Source: Promethearchaeota archaeon (GTDB lineage: Archaea > Asgardarchaeota > Lokiarchaeia > Sigynarchaeales > SOKP01). From it: 38,099 nt of DNA. The notes under the pieces are model-generated. The model was not told the origin of the DNA and did not search any database. It saw only the letters and a list, made by a program, of their open reading frames with translations. The stretch is from positions 1 through 38,099 of the forward strand of contig JAEOTJ010000138.1 in NCBI GenBank assembly GCA_016839905.1, given 5' to 3'. Position numbers and translations under genes: made by a program. Within the stretch, counting starts at the first letter, position 1. Every line of letters begins with the position of its first letter. Shown piece by piece: positions 1 through 7,441 of this stretch.

Positions 1-213
1 CTAATTTATTAGATTATATCATCGTGATAATAAGGCGAAAGAATGAGGAAAACGGGTAGAATGATCAAACTTACGAATTTAGTTGAAAGAGTTTATAATT
101 TATCATTCATTTATGAAATTCACCAATAATTTCAAAAATAATATTCTTAAAAAAGGCGTAAAAAAGTCCAATCGCATCTAAAAAGTTGATAAAGAGAGGC
201 CAAAAAAAGAGAC
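1..213. other. Intergenic left edge, no gene recognised
   Basis: I see no supported gene here. A 28-codon plus-strand frame from an ATG at 43 has no recognisable features and is too short to call. The right part holds the T-tract that may end the minus-strand pair of small genes. Confidence 0.5.
202..208 (-). terminator. T7 tract downstream of the AbrB-like gene
   Basis: On the minus strand there is a run of seven T about 6 nt after the stop codon at 214-216, with a second run of five T further on near 180. Archaeal transcription commonly ends at such T-tracts without a hairpin. The position directly after the last small gene fits an intrinsic terminator for the 732-to-214 pair. Confidence 0.45.
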
Positions 214-360
214 TTATATGTTATTATTTTCTAATCCTGTTTTTTCGCTTTTTTCTTCTTTTTCGATTGTAATTTTAACAATATCATCGACTTCAAGACC
301 CATGTAATCAATGGTTTTTTTATCAATGACCACTCCTTTAGAATTTCCTATTTTAAGCAT
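214..360 (-). CDS. AbrB/MazE-like swapped-hairpin DNA-binding protein, 48 aa
   Basis: This short frame reads MLKIGNSKGVVIDKKTID, then YMGLEVDDIVKITIEKEE and an acidic/lysine-rich tail ending at TAA 214-216. The pattern (K-I-G-N-S-x-G-V-x-I-x-K, then G-L-x-x-x-D-x-V-x-I-x-I-E) matches the SpoVT/AbrB swapped-hairpin fold, as in MazE-type antitoxins and archaeal AbrB regulators, which dimerise and bind DNA. The ATG at 358-360 follows an in-frame TGA at 361-363, so the frame cannot extend upstream. The N-terminus is a few residues shorter than usual, so slight truncation is possible. No strong Shine-Dalgarno is visible. It starts 27 nt after the stop of the zinc-ribbon gene and is probably co-transcribed. 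No MazF/PemK-like toxin lies beside it, so a stand-alone regulator is as likely as an antitoxin. Confidence 0.6.
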   Translation of the reverse strand: MLKIGNSKGVVIDKKTIDYMGLEVDDIVKITIEKEEKSEKTGLENNNI

Positions 361-387
361 TCATGAGAAAAAATGCAATGATGTCAT

Positions 388-732
388 TTAAAAATATAAT
401 AAAAAATAAGGCAAGTATGAAATCAAGAACAGGATTACCATTAAAATTACATAGCCCGCGCAAATGTAATAACAAGAATTTCGCCTCCACCTTGCTTTTC
501 GCACGTTCTTGCTCGTTTTTTTTAATTCATGTTGGAGATCATCTACTTGATGCTGGAGAGAAGCACTTTTTATTGCTTGGTGTTCCAATTGAGTTATTTT
601 TTCCTGTAATGCGTCAATTTTGACGTCCTTTTCTTCTAATACCGCTTCGTCCTCAAGTTCCTGACCGCAAAAAGGGCAAACTTGTACCTTCTCCTCCCTC
701 TCCTCTCCACAATTCGGACAATACTCGATCAT
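388..732 (-). CDS. Tail-anchored zinc-ribbon / coiled-coil membrane protein, 114 aa
   Basis: The protein starts with a compact zinc ribbon, CPNCG at residues 5-9 and CPFCG at 19-23, giving four Cys ligands (5, 8, 19, 22). Residues about 30-80 are a Glu/Gln/Lys/Leu-rich heptad-like coiled coil. A basic patch (RKARWRR, 78-84) precedes one hydrophobic segment at about 88-113 that runs to the C-terminus. The predicted form is tail-anchored, with the zinc ribbon and coiled coil in the cytoplasm. Zinc ribbons of this kind usually mediate protein or nucleic-acid contacts; the partner is unknown. The start is supported by a GAGAAGG Shine-Dalgarno just upstream. It lies 27 nt upstream of the AbrB-like gene and is divergent from the SBBP propeller gene, which also carries a cytoplasmic zinc ribbon. 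Confidence 0.8.
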   Translation of the reverse strand: MIEYCPNCGEEREEKVQVCPFCGQELEDEAVLEEKDVKIDALQEKITQLEHQAIKSASLQHQVDDLQHELKKTSKNVRKARWRRNSCYYICAGYVILMVILFLISYLPYFLLYF

Positions 733-734
733 TT

Positions 735-776
735 TCCTTCTCTAAATGAATTTAGGTCAAGAAGCTACTTAAAGTT
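735..776 (-). promoter_or_regulatory. Promoter and RBS of the zinc-ribbon gene
   Basis: On the minus strand an AACTTTAAGTAG element at about 765-776 resembles an archaeal TATA box about 40 nt before the ATG. GAGAAGG at about 735-742 is a good Shine-Dalgarno. With transcription starting about 25 nt after the TATA element, the leader would be about 10-15 nt and just include the ribosome site. Confidence 0.4.
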
Positions 777-930
777 TTTCATGGAATCATCTTAAAATGA
801 TGAGTTTTTATTTTCCTTCATTGGCAAAAATATTCATGGCTTTTATGTCCAATTTAAAGAATAAAATGCCGAAAATTTAAATCTCTAAATCTAATTTTGA
901 TGATTAAACCTCAAACGCGTTCAAGTATTA

Positions 931-998
931 GAGCAGAAAGAATACTTTTAAATACATGATTGTATTAATATTAAACTATAAATCATAAAGAGAAAAGA
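931..998 (+). promoter_or_regulatory. Promoter of the SBBP propeller gene
   Basis: A purine-rich BRE-like stretch (GCAGAAAG, about 933-940) is followed by a TATA-like TTTTAAATA at about 946-954. The expected transcription start, about 25 nt downstream, is near 977-980 and gives a leader of about 20 nt. That leader contains AAGAGAAAAG just before the ATG at 1000, a weak ribosome-binding site. Confidence 0.5.
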
Positions 999-999
999 T

Positions 1000-2610
1000 A
1001 TGAAAAGGCAAAAAAAGGGAATGATTTTATTCTTCATACTCGTGCTCTGTTCGGGCATTCTTGCTTCAATTACAATAAAGTCATCTGGAAAAACAGTTAA
1101 TGAAATGATACAGCTATCAGAAATGAAAGTAGCAACTACGACAGATTATGAATCAGAATTTAATATTACATGGGGTGGCTCTTTTGGAGATAGTGGTTAT
1201 GGTATTGCTTTAGACGGTTCGGGAAATATATACATAACAGGAAAGTTTGATTATTCTGGTAGTGGGAATTGGGACGTTTTTATAGCAAAATGCAACCGTA
1301 GTGGAGATCTTCAATGGGATATCATCTGGGGTGGCAGTGATTATGATATAGGATATGATATTACCTTAGACGGTTCGGGAAATATATACATTACAGGATA
1401 TACTCAAGGTTTTGGTCCGGGGAGTAATGATATGTTTATTGCAAAATATGACAGGACAGGAAATTCCCTAAAGAACATTTCTTGGGGCGGCAGTGATTGG
1501 AATGCGGGATACGGTATTGTTTTAGATGGCTTAGGAAATATATACATTACAGGAACAATTGAAAGCAATCCAGGAGATTATGATGTTTTCATCGCAATAT
1601 ATGACAGTTCATACAATTCCGTGAAGAACATTACTTGGGGTGGCAGTGATTGGGATTTGGGATATGATATAGCTTTAGATGACTTAGGAAATATATACAT
1701 TACAGGAACAACTGAAAGCTATGGTTATGTGGGTCATGACGCTTTCATCGCAAAATATGACAGTTCATATAATTCCGTGAAGAACATCACCTGGGGTGGC
1801 GTTAGTAGTGATCAAGGAAACGATATTGTTATAGATAGTTCAAGAAATATATATATTACAGGGTATACCTATAGCTTTGGTGCGGGTTTAAAGGATGCTT
1901 TCATTGCAAAATATGATAGTTCATACAATTCCGTGAAGAACATTACATGGGGCGGCGACAGTAGTAATGATGAAGGATATTCTATTGCTTTAGATAGTTC
2001 AGGAAATATATTCATTACAGGACAGAGTGATTACTCTGTAATAGGGACAGGAGACGCTTTCATCGCAAAATATGACAGTTCAGGGAATTCCCTGAAGAAC
2101 ATTACCTGGGGCGGCAGCGAGGGTGATAATGGAGAGAGCATTGTATTAGATAGTTCGGGAAATATATACATGACAGGACAGAGGGATTACTCTGGTACGG
2201 ATACAGGGGATGCTTTCATTGCAAAATTTAATGCCCTCTCTAGTAGCACGGATGATGAAAATGATGATGATAATAGTACCTCGGAGGCGGATCCAGGTCC
2301 TATTTTACTCCTTCTAATTGGATTATTAAGCATTCCTTTCCTTGGAATAATTGGCATCATTATTGCCAAGCGAGGACATAAATATTTTTCTCAGAAATCT
2401 GTAAATCTCGGGCATTTAAATGATATGGACAGCCATTTACAACCTGAATCGGGTTTATCAAATAGAGAGCGGTTGATCGAGGAAAGAATAACTGAAGAAC
2501 AAGAAATTGAACAGCAACCAAGGATCGCTAGAACCAAATGCCCCGTATGCGGTCAAAAGTTAAAAAAAGATCGCAATTCCTGCAAGAAATGTGGTGCTAG
2601 ATTCTATTAA
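1000..2610 (+). CDS. Secreted seven-repeat SBBP beta-propeller with membrane anchor and cytoplasmic zinc ribbon, 536 aa
   Basis: An N-terminal signal sequence (basic MKRQKKG, then a hydrophobic core to about residue 25) is followed by seven repeats of about 52 residues between about 54 and 405. Each repeat reads roughly (T/S)WGGS-x5-GY-x-I-x-LD-x2-GNIYITG ... DAFIAKYDSS-x-NS-x-KNI. This is the SBBP (beta-propeller) repeat, and seven copies fit one closed seven-bladed propeller outside the cell. An Asp/Ser-rich spacer leads to one membrane helix at about 434-455, then a charged Glu-rich linker, and a C-terminal zinc ribbon with Cys at 514, 517, 528 and 531. The predicted topology is propeller outside and zinc ribbon inside, which would suit a surface binding or sensing protein. 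The ligand is unknown. The Cys at 17 does not form a lipobox. Confidence 0.85.
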   Translation: MKRQKKGMILFFILVLCSGILASITIKSSGKTVNEMIQLSEMKVATTTDYESEFNITWGGSFGDSGYGIALDGSGNIYITGKFDYSGSGNWDVFIAKCNRSGDLQWDIIWGGSDYDIGYDITLDGSGNIYITGYTQGFGPGSNDMFIAKYDRTGNSLKNISWGGSDWNAGYGIVLDGLGNIYITGTIESNPGDYDVFIAIYDSSYNSVKNITWGGSDWDLGYDIALDDLGNIYITGTTESYGYVGHDAFIAKYDSSYNSVKNITWGGVSSDQGNDIVIDSSRNIYITGYTYSFGAGLKDAFIAKYDSSYNSVKNITWGGDSSNDEGYSIALDSSGNIFITGQSDYSVIGTGDAFIAKYDSSGNSLKNITWGGSEGDNGESIVLDSSGNIYMTGQRDYSGTDTGDAFIAKFNALSSSTDDENDDDNSTSEADPGPILLLLIGLLSIPFLGIIGIIIAKRGHKYFSQKSVNLGHLNDMDSHLQPESGLSNRERLIEERITEEQEIEQQPRIARTKCPVCGQKLKKDRNSCKKCGARFY

Positions 2611-2950
2611 GTCAAATTAATAAGTGAAAAAGCGCTCAAATTTAAAATCAGATATTAATTAAAATGTGGCAGAAATTTGGTTTCTCGTGATAAGCATAGC
2701 ATACATAAGAAATTATATTTTTTGAAACAATTGGCTGGATGGATGTCTTAATTAAACGATTCGATTTAATCACGTTTAATCTTAATTAAATTTCAATATT
2801 GGTTTATTTTTGGCTAGTAATAAGAATTAACTATTTTGGTTAAAATTCATTAGGGATCTTTGAAAAGAAACATGACACCATCTCTTATAATCTTTTTATC
2901 CTTCATTGGTAATGTTTTAGGTGTAATATAGCACATTTAAAATAAAATCA
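2611..2950. other. 340-nt convergent intergenic region with an inverted repeat
   Basis: This very AT-rich gap lies between the stop of the SBBP gene and the stop of the first LRR gene. I see no coding frame. It contains an eight-base inverted repeat, ATTAAACG at 2751-2758 and CGTTTAAT at 2773-2780, with further TTAATTAA-like flanks, and a T6 run at 2718-2723 on the plus strand. Being between converging genes, these could help end transcription in both directions, but the elements are weak. Confidence 0.35.
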
Positions 2951-3961
2951 TTACTCCAGAACGTCAATACCCATTTTAAATAAATGATCTATGACACGTT
3001 GAGAATCAGAATCTAGGTCATTAAAAGGCAAGGTTAGTACTTCAAGAGATGTGAGATTTACCATCGAATCGGGTAAATGCGTTATTTTATTCCCATTTAA
3101 ATCAAGATATATTAATGAATTAAGATTACTTATTGTATCTGGAATGGAGGTTATTTGATTATATTCTAATTTTAATTCCTCTAAGGATTTAAGATCTCCA
3201 ATAATTTCAGGAATCTTATCAAAATTATTATTAGACAAACTTAGACTTGTAAGTTGATTTAATTTGCTAAAAGAATTTGGAAGATTTGATAATTGGTTTT
3301 GATCTAAAAATATTGTTTTCAAAGAATTAAGATTTCCAATGGATTCTGGAAGTTCTGTTAGACGATTAAAATAAATATAAAATTTCTCAAGTAATGTAAG
3401 ATTATCAATTGATTTTGGTATTTTTTTTATGAGATTATTTTCTAAACGTAATATTTTTAGTGAGTTTAACTCTCCAATAAATTCTGGGACTTCTGATATC
3501 TTATTTTCGCTTATTCTTAATATTTCAAGAGATTTAAGTTCTTTTATTGCTTCTGGAAATATAGCTAATTGATTTTCATTTAAGCATAAGTTTTTAAGTT
3601 GAGATAATTCTTTAAATGAATTAGGTAATAAATCTAATTGATTCTTTTCCAAGTTTAAAGTTTGAAGTCTTGTTAATTTTTTGATGGATTCAGGTATTGA
3701 TTTTAACTGATTATTAGATAAAATAAATTCTTCTAGAAGTTCTAAATTCTCAATTGAAGGAGGTAATGTTTTTAGCTCACAACGGTTAATAACAATTTTT
3801 TCTACTCTTTTATTTTGAACTGTGAAACCCATTCGAGTATCCCATTTGATTTCATCAACATGTGAAAATCTAATATTCGTTTGAGCTTCTATTTCTTTTA
3901 AAAAGATTACTTCTGATTTCGGGATTTGAGCGCCCCGAAATTCCACTAGTTCTTCTGCCAT
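2951..3961 (-). CDS. Leucine-rich repeat protein, paralogue A, 336 aa
   Basis: A non-repetitive N-terminal cap of about 55 residues (MAEELVEFRGAQIPK ...) is followed by about eleven LRRs of 23 residues of the form (N/K)SLxxLxLxxNxLxxLPxSIxNL, the LPxSI type found in bacteria and in eukaryotic signalling proteins. A C-terminal cap ends VIDHLFKMGIDVLE. There is no signal peptide or membrane helix, so it is probably a cytoplasmic binding scaffold; the partner is unknown. The next gene upstream (4150-5232) is a close paralogue with one more repeat, and both share the N-terminal cap, the C-terminal cap and the promoter. Start ATG at 3961 gives the same first residues as the paralogue. Confidence 0.9.
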   Translation of the reverse strand: MAEELVEFRGAQIPKSEVIFLKEIEAQTNIRFSHVDEIKWDTRMGFTVQNKRVEKIVINRCELKTLPPSIENLELLEEFILSNNQLKSIPESIKKLTRLQTLNLEKNQLDLLPNSFKELSQLKNLCLNENQLAIFPEAIKELKSLEILRISENKISEVPEFIGELNSLKILRLENNLIKKIPKSIDNLTLLEKFYIYFNRLTELPESIGNLNSLKTIFLDQNQLSNLPNSFSKLNQLTSLSLSNNNFDKIPEIIGDLKSLEELKLEYNQITSIPDTISNLNSLIYLDLNGNKITHLPDSMVNLTSLEVLTLPFNDLDSDSQRVIDHLFKMGIDVLE

Positions 3962-4030
3962 TATTATGATTGTATTTAGTTAATCTTTTTAATATATCAT
4001 TATAAGACCTTAAAATATATAAAAATTGAG
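3962..4030 (-). promoter_or_regulatory. Promoter of LRR paralogue A (duplicated element)
   Basis: On the minus strand a TATA-like TTTTTATATATTTTA lies at about 4011-4025, some 50-60 nt before the ATG. The leader contains GATTAACTAAATACAATCAT immediately before the start. Almost the same leader and a similar TATA box precede paralogue B, so the duplication carried the promoter with it. Confidence 0.45.
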
Positions 4031-4149
4031 TTTTCGGATTTTCTGAATGAATATAATAGAAGTAATGAATTCATGGTTGATTCAATTATGGTTTTTTAAT
4101 GTTTTCAATTCTTAGTGTTCTAATGATTTTTGTATGATCAGGGATAAAA

Positions 4150-5232
4150 TCATGAATCCATGAGATCAATGCCCTTATCAAAGAAATGCTGTAAGATCCA
4201 CCGAGAATTGGGTTCAATGTCATCAAAAGGCAAGGTAAATTCTTTAAGAGATTTGAGATTTAACATCGAATCGGGTAAATGCGTTATTTTATTCCCTTTT
4301 AAATTAAGAGTTATTAGAGAATTAAGATTACCTATAGCGTCAGGGAGGGTTGATAATTGATTATTTCTTAATTCTAATTCCTCTAACGAGTTAAGATCTC
4401 CTATAAATTCAGGAAGCTTAACAAAATTATTATTAGATAAGGTTAGATTTGTAAGCTGGTTTAATTTGTTAAATGATTTTGGAAGAGTTGATAATTGGTT
4501 ATCATCTAACCATAATGTTTTCAAAGAATTAAGATTTCCAATGGATTCTGGAAGTTCTGTTAAATTATTCTCATCAAGATATAATTCTTTTAGAGATTGA
4601 AGATTCCCAATTGAATTTGGAAGCTTTTTTAATGAGTTCTTTTCTAAATGCAATTTATTAAGTGATTTTAGATTTCCAAAGGATTCTGATAATTTGGATA
4701 TTTGATTATTATTTAAATATAGGATTTCGAGAGAAGTGAGATTTCCTATTGTCTCTGGGAGTATACTCAAACCATTATTGATTAAATATAATTCTTTTAA
4801 TGTGTTCAAATTGGTTAAAATATTTGGAAACTCCCTTAAAGGATTATCTGATAGCCCTATTTTATAAATCAATTTAAAATTTTCAATAGTATTTGGAATA
4901 TTTTTTATTTTGTTTTTTTGTAAATATAACTCTTTTATTTCTTTAAGATTTCCGAATGATTCAGGAAATGTAGTTAATATATTTCTATGTAATTTTAAAG
5001 TTTTAAGTAATTTCAAATTTCCAATTGAAACAGGGAGCTTTTCTATCCCACAATTATGAAGATCTATTTCTTTGACATTGAATTTTTTAATTGTAAAACA
5101 CATTTTTGTTGATAAATTTATCTTTTTGACAAGTTTAAATTGAATCTCTGATTTAGATTCCAACTCTTCAAGACATTCTGCTTCTAATTTTGGGATTTGA
5201 GCACCCCGAAATTCAACTAGTTCTTCTACCAT
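4150..5232 (-). CDS. Leucine-rich repeat protein, paralogue B, 360 aa
   Basis: It has the same plan as paralogue A: an N-terminal cap (MVEELVEFRGAQIPK ..., about 55 residues), about twelve 23-residue LPxSIGNL-type LRRs, and a C-terminal cap (HFFDKGIDLMDS). The last five or six repeats and the caps are nearly the same as in A, and DNA runs such as catcgaatcgggtaaatgcg occur in both. The middle repeats differ more and B has one extra unit. No export signal or membrane segment is visible, so a cytoplasmic protein-binding scaffold is likely. The two genes are in tandem on the minus strand, 188 nt apart, each with its own TATA box. Confidence 0.9.
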   Translation of the reverse strand: MVEELVEFRGAQIPKLEAECLEELESKSEIQFKLVKKINLSTKMCFTIKKFNVKEIDLHNCGIEKLPVSIGNLKLLKTLKLHRNILTTFPESFGNLKEIKELYLQKNKIKNIPNTIENFKLIYKIGLSDNPLREFPNILTNLNTLKELYLINNGLSILPETIGNLTSLEILYLNNNQISKLSESFGNLKSLNKLHLEKNSLKKLPNSIGNLQSLKELYLDENNLTELPESIGNLNSLKTLWLDDNQLSTLPKSFNKLNQLTNLTLSNNNFVKLPEFIGDLNSLEELELRNNQLSTLPDAIGNLNSLITLNLKGNKITHLPDSMLNLKSLKEFTLPFDDIEPNSRWILQHFFDKGIDLMDS

Positions 5233-5310
5233 GAATATGATTGTATTTATTTAATCTTTAATATTTCAATATAAATCTTTATTATATATAACTATTGAGT
5301 TCCATGATTT
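5233..5310 (-). promoter_or_regulatory. Promoter of LRR paralogue B (duplicated element)
   Basis: A TTATATATAAT element at about 5282-5292 (minus strand) precedes the ATG by about 50-60 nt. The leader holds GATTAAATAAATACAATCAT, one base different from the matching 20 nt of paralogue A. Similarity continues upstream of the TATA box (an ACTCAAT run and a shared ttctgaatga in both). Confidence 0.45.
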
Positions 5311-5344
5311 TCTGAATGATTGGAATGATTTGTAATGAAGTATT

Positions 5345-5352
5345 TAAAAAAT
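5345..5352 (-). terminator. T6 tract after the TPR gene
   Basis: About 50 nt after the TPR stop codon the minus strand has a T6 run inside an AT palindrome (ATTTAAATTTTTTAAAT). This fits a weak archaeal T-tract terminator lying before the LRR paralogue B promoter. Confidence 0.3.
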
Positions 5353-5400
5353 TTAAATAATTTTTTACCCATCTCATGGTAATATTCATGCCAATTTTTC

Positions 5401-6459
5401 CTAAATATTAGAATTATTTGGTTTAAGTTCGACTAGCTTTTTGTAAGCAATAATCGTATTATCATTTTCTCCTATTTCATCATATATAATCCCTAAATAT
5501 TCCCATCCCTTATAATAATCATTTTTAAGATTCAATGCTTTTTTTATTATATCAATTGCTTTATTAGATTCTCCCTTTTTATGAAATGCAAAACCAAGAT
5601 GACACATTGAATTGGCAAAATTTGGCTCAATTTGTAATGATCTTTCACTTGTATCAATAGCTTTATCAAATTCACCTTTTTGGATGTAAGCAAGGGCAAG
5701 ATTATTCCATGGCAAGAAATATTTTGGATTGAGTTCCAAGGCTTTATTCAAGTAATTAATCGCTTTATCATAATCTCCTTTCTCATTATGGATGTGGCCG
5801 AGATTATTCCAAGCTTGAACAAGATCAGGTTTTATTTCTAAGGCTTGTTTGCTCGCCTTAATTGCCTTATTTAGCATTCCCTTTTTGCAAAAAACTAAAC
5901 TGAGATTATTCCAAGCATTGGCAATATCAAGATTTTTAAAACAAGAATTTGGATTTTTTAAAATTGTTTCAAACTCCTCTATTAACGTACTGAATTCATC
6001 ATCATTTAAATATTCCAAGTAGCCCTCATTCATTAGATAAATGGATACCGGTAAGTGCCCGCTTAAAAATCTCCTCGCGATTTCCTCCTTGAACGCCCTT
6101 TTAGCTTGAAGATCTCCCGCTTTGGTCAATTCTTTTAACAATGGAAAGGCTAAGTTTCGGTGGAGCAAGCGCGTGTCATAATTTAATTCCACCCACGCTT
6201 GTAAATTTGAACAATGACCCCAGAATTCTTGTTCGGGAGCCATCCCTAAATCTTGAGGTTTCATGTCCTTCTCGAGCTTATTGTTATATAACTCGTCAGC
6301 CTCATCAATTGAATCAATTTCATCATGTCTATCTTTTTCATGAGGATTAATTAGTAGCAAGAATTTACATTGTTTAAATTGAATTCCCTTTACAAAGATG
6401 ATCGACTTCCCTCTTATCAATTTCACCATTAGATATGTATTTACTTTAAATTCTCTCAT
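5401..6459 (-). CDS. TPR protein with Lokiarchaeal-type N-terminal domain, 352 aa
   Basis: Residues 1-165 form a domain with a beta-rich opening (LIRGKSIIFVKGIQFKQCKF), an acidic linker, the motif EFWGHCSNLQAW at about 78-89, and helices including NYDTRLLHRNLAFPLLKEL and FKEEIARRFLSG. I recall this domain at the N-terminus of many Lokiarchaeal repeat proteins (LRR, TPR and others); its function is unknown. Residues about 181-348 are five tetratricopeptide repeats of 34 residues (AWNNLGHIHNEKGDYDKAI type), a helical scaffold for peptide binding. There is no signal peptide or membrane helix, so it is expected in the cytoplasm. The first ATG was kept because the family's opening strand appears to begin there; Met11 is an alternative. 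It sits between the LRR pair and the longin-Arf gene, all on the minus strand. Confidence 0.9.
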   Translation of the reverse strand: MREFKVNTYLMVKLIRGKSIIFVKGIQFKQCKFLLLINPHEKDRHDEIDSIDEADELYNNKLEKDMKPQDLGMAPEQEFWGHCSNLQAWVELNYDTRLLHRNLAFPLLKELTKAGDLQAKRAFKEEIARRFLSGHLPVSIYLMNEGYLEYLNDDEFSTLIEEFETILKNPNSCFKNLDIANAWNNLSLVFCKKGMLNKAIKASKQALEIKPDLVQAWNNLGHIHNEKGDYDKAINYLNKALELNPKYFLPWNNLALAYIQKGEFDKAIDTSERSLQIEPNFANSMCHLGFAFHKKGESNKAIDIIKKALNLKNDYYKGWEYLGIIYDEIGENDNTIIAYKKLVELKPNNSNI

Positions 6460-6474
6460 TAGCCTTAAGATGTC

Positions 6475-6535
6475 AAGATATTATAATTTAGCCAGTTAAT
6501 TATCATGAATAAAGCAAGATGGTATATAATACTAG
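6475..6535 (-). promoter_or_regulatory. Possible promoter elements of the TPR gene
   Basis: On the minus strand there are two AT-rich TATA-like elements, TATTATATAC at about 6520-6530 and AAATTATAATATC at about 6478-6490. The nearer one would place the transcript start close to the ATG, giving a nearly leaderless message. The choice between them cannot be made from sequence alone. Confidence 0.25.
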
Positions 6536-6580
6536 AAATAACATCAACATAAAAATTTATACCAACATTTAGTTTTAAAA

Positions 6581-7372
6581 TCAATCTTTTAAAAAATCCG
6601 AAATTATTTTTTCCAACCGCTCGGGAGCGTCGGGCGCAATGGCGGAAAATCCAACTGTGGGAAATCCAAGTTCTTTTTCAATTTCTTCTGGACTCATTGC
6701 ATCTGGTAAATCTTGTTTATTTGCAATTATTAAAATATTTTTATTCTGGGTTTCATTCTCATCTAAAAATACTTTTTGAAAAATATTAAAATGTATCTTA
6801 GTACTATCTAAAACAAGTAAGAAATTTGATTCAGATTTAAAAGATTTTATTCCCATTGGCCCGTAAGGATCGCTGGGTTCTTTTAATTTAATGAATTTTC
6901 CATTGAAAGTTCTTTTATACGGAATATGATGATTTTGAACTGCCGAGATTCTAGAATAACTAAAAAATAAATTACTAATTGTAGATTTTCCCGATTTAGA
7001 TTGTCCAATAACATTTATAGGAATGCTTAACGGAAAAAGAGTATTCTCAATTTTTTGTGCAATATAATAAGATCCTAATGAATTAAAATTTCTTAAATCA
7101 TTTTTATTAAATAAGGAAAAAATCTTTTTTGCGACATTCATTAAAGCTATTTCATTGACTTTTTCAACATTTAGAATTAGATTATATTCATGAACTATAG
7201 AAAAAATTAAACCGGAATCCTCATAAATTCCTATTTGATACTTTTTTGGATTTAGTAATTTTCCATTTATGTGAAAATGCTTAATATTTAATATTGGCTC
7301 TTTATCTTGAGATATATGATATGACCTGAAAATTAAATTATAATTATTAGAATCTAAAATCAGAAGATACAT
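6581..7372 (-). CDS. Longin domain fused to an Arf-like small GTPase, 263 aa
   Basis: Residues 1-110 look like a longin domain as in adaptor and SNARE longins: MYLLILDSNNYNLIF (opening strand and turn), a central strand with DSGLIFSIVHEYNLI, and a helix with ALMNVAKKIFSLFNK. Residues about 117-263 are a Ras-superfamily G domain: P-loop GQSKSGKST (123-131), a candidate DxxG box DPYG (168-171), base-recognition NKQD (218-221) and SAI (243-245). NKQDLPDAMSPEEI is typical of the Arf/Sar branch. In place of Arf's WDVGGQ the G3 region reads PSDPYGPMG, so the catalytic Gln is absent and hydrolysis may be slow or need a partner. There is no N-terminal amphipathic Arf helix, and the longin domain takes its place. 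By analogy with longin and Arf-like partners in eukaryotic trafficking and SRP receptor, a membrane-associated switch is plausible. The gene lies 68 nt downstream of the giant gene. Confidence 0.75.
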   Translation of the reverse strand: MYLLILDSNNYNLIFRSYHISQDKEPILNIKHFHINGKLLNPKKYQIGIYEDSGLIFSIVHEYNLILNVEKVNEIALMNVAKKIFSLFNKNDLRNFNSLGSYYIAQKIENTLFPLSIPINVIGQSKSGKSTISNLFFSYSRISAVQNHHIPYKRTFNGKFIKLKEPSDPYGPMGIKSFKSESNFLLVLDSTKIHFNIFQKVFLDENETQNKNILIIANKQDLPDAMSPEEIEKELGFPTVGFSAIAPDAPERLEKIISDFLKD

Positions 7373-7441
7373 TTAATTTTTCTCTTGAATATTGTTTTTA
7401 TATTAATAAACGATGATTTTATTTAATTGATATATATAATT
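7373..7441 (-). promoter_or_regulatory. Short gap between giant gene and longin-Arf gene, possible TATA
   Basis: The 68-nt gap has a TATA-like run TTTATTAATATAAAAAC at about 7395-7410, which would give a nearly leaderless transcript for the longin-Arf gene, and an AT-rich TTATATATATC overlapping the giant gene's end. No T run longer than five follows the giant stop codon, so read-through from the giant gene is also possible. CAAGAGAAAAATTAA precedes the ATG as a weak ribosome site. Confidence 0.3.

Noticed and set aside
43..129. 28-codon plus-strand frame with an ATG at 43
   Set aside because: Too short, no motif, and no clear ribosome-binding site or promoter.
363..623. 86-codon plus-strand frame opposite the zinc-ribbon gene
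   Set aside because: It is antisense to a gene with clear zinc-ribbon, coiled-coil and membrane features, and its own translation has no coherent domain.
1000..1060. Lipoprotein signal with Cys17 in the SBBP protein
   Set aside because: The residues before the Cys (LVL) do not fit a lipobox, and the protein has its own C-terminal membrane helix.
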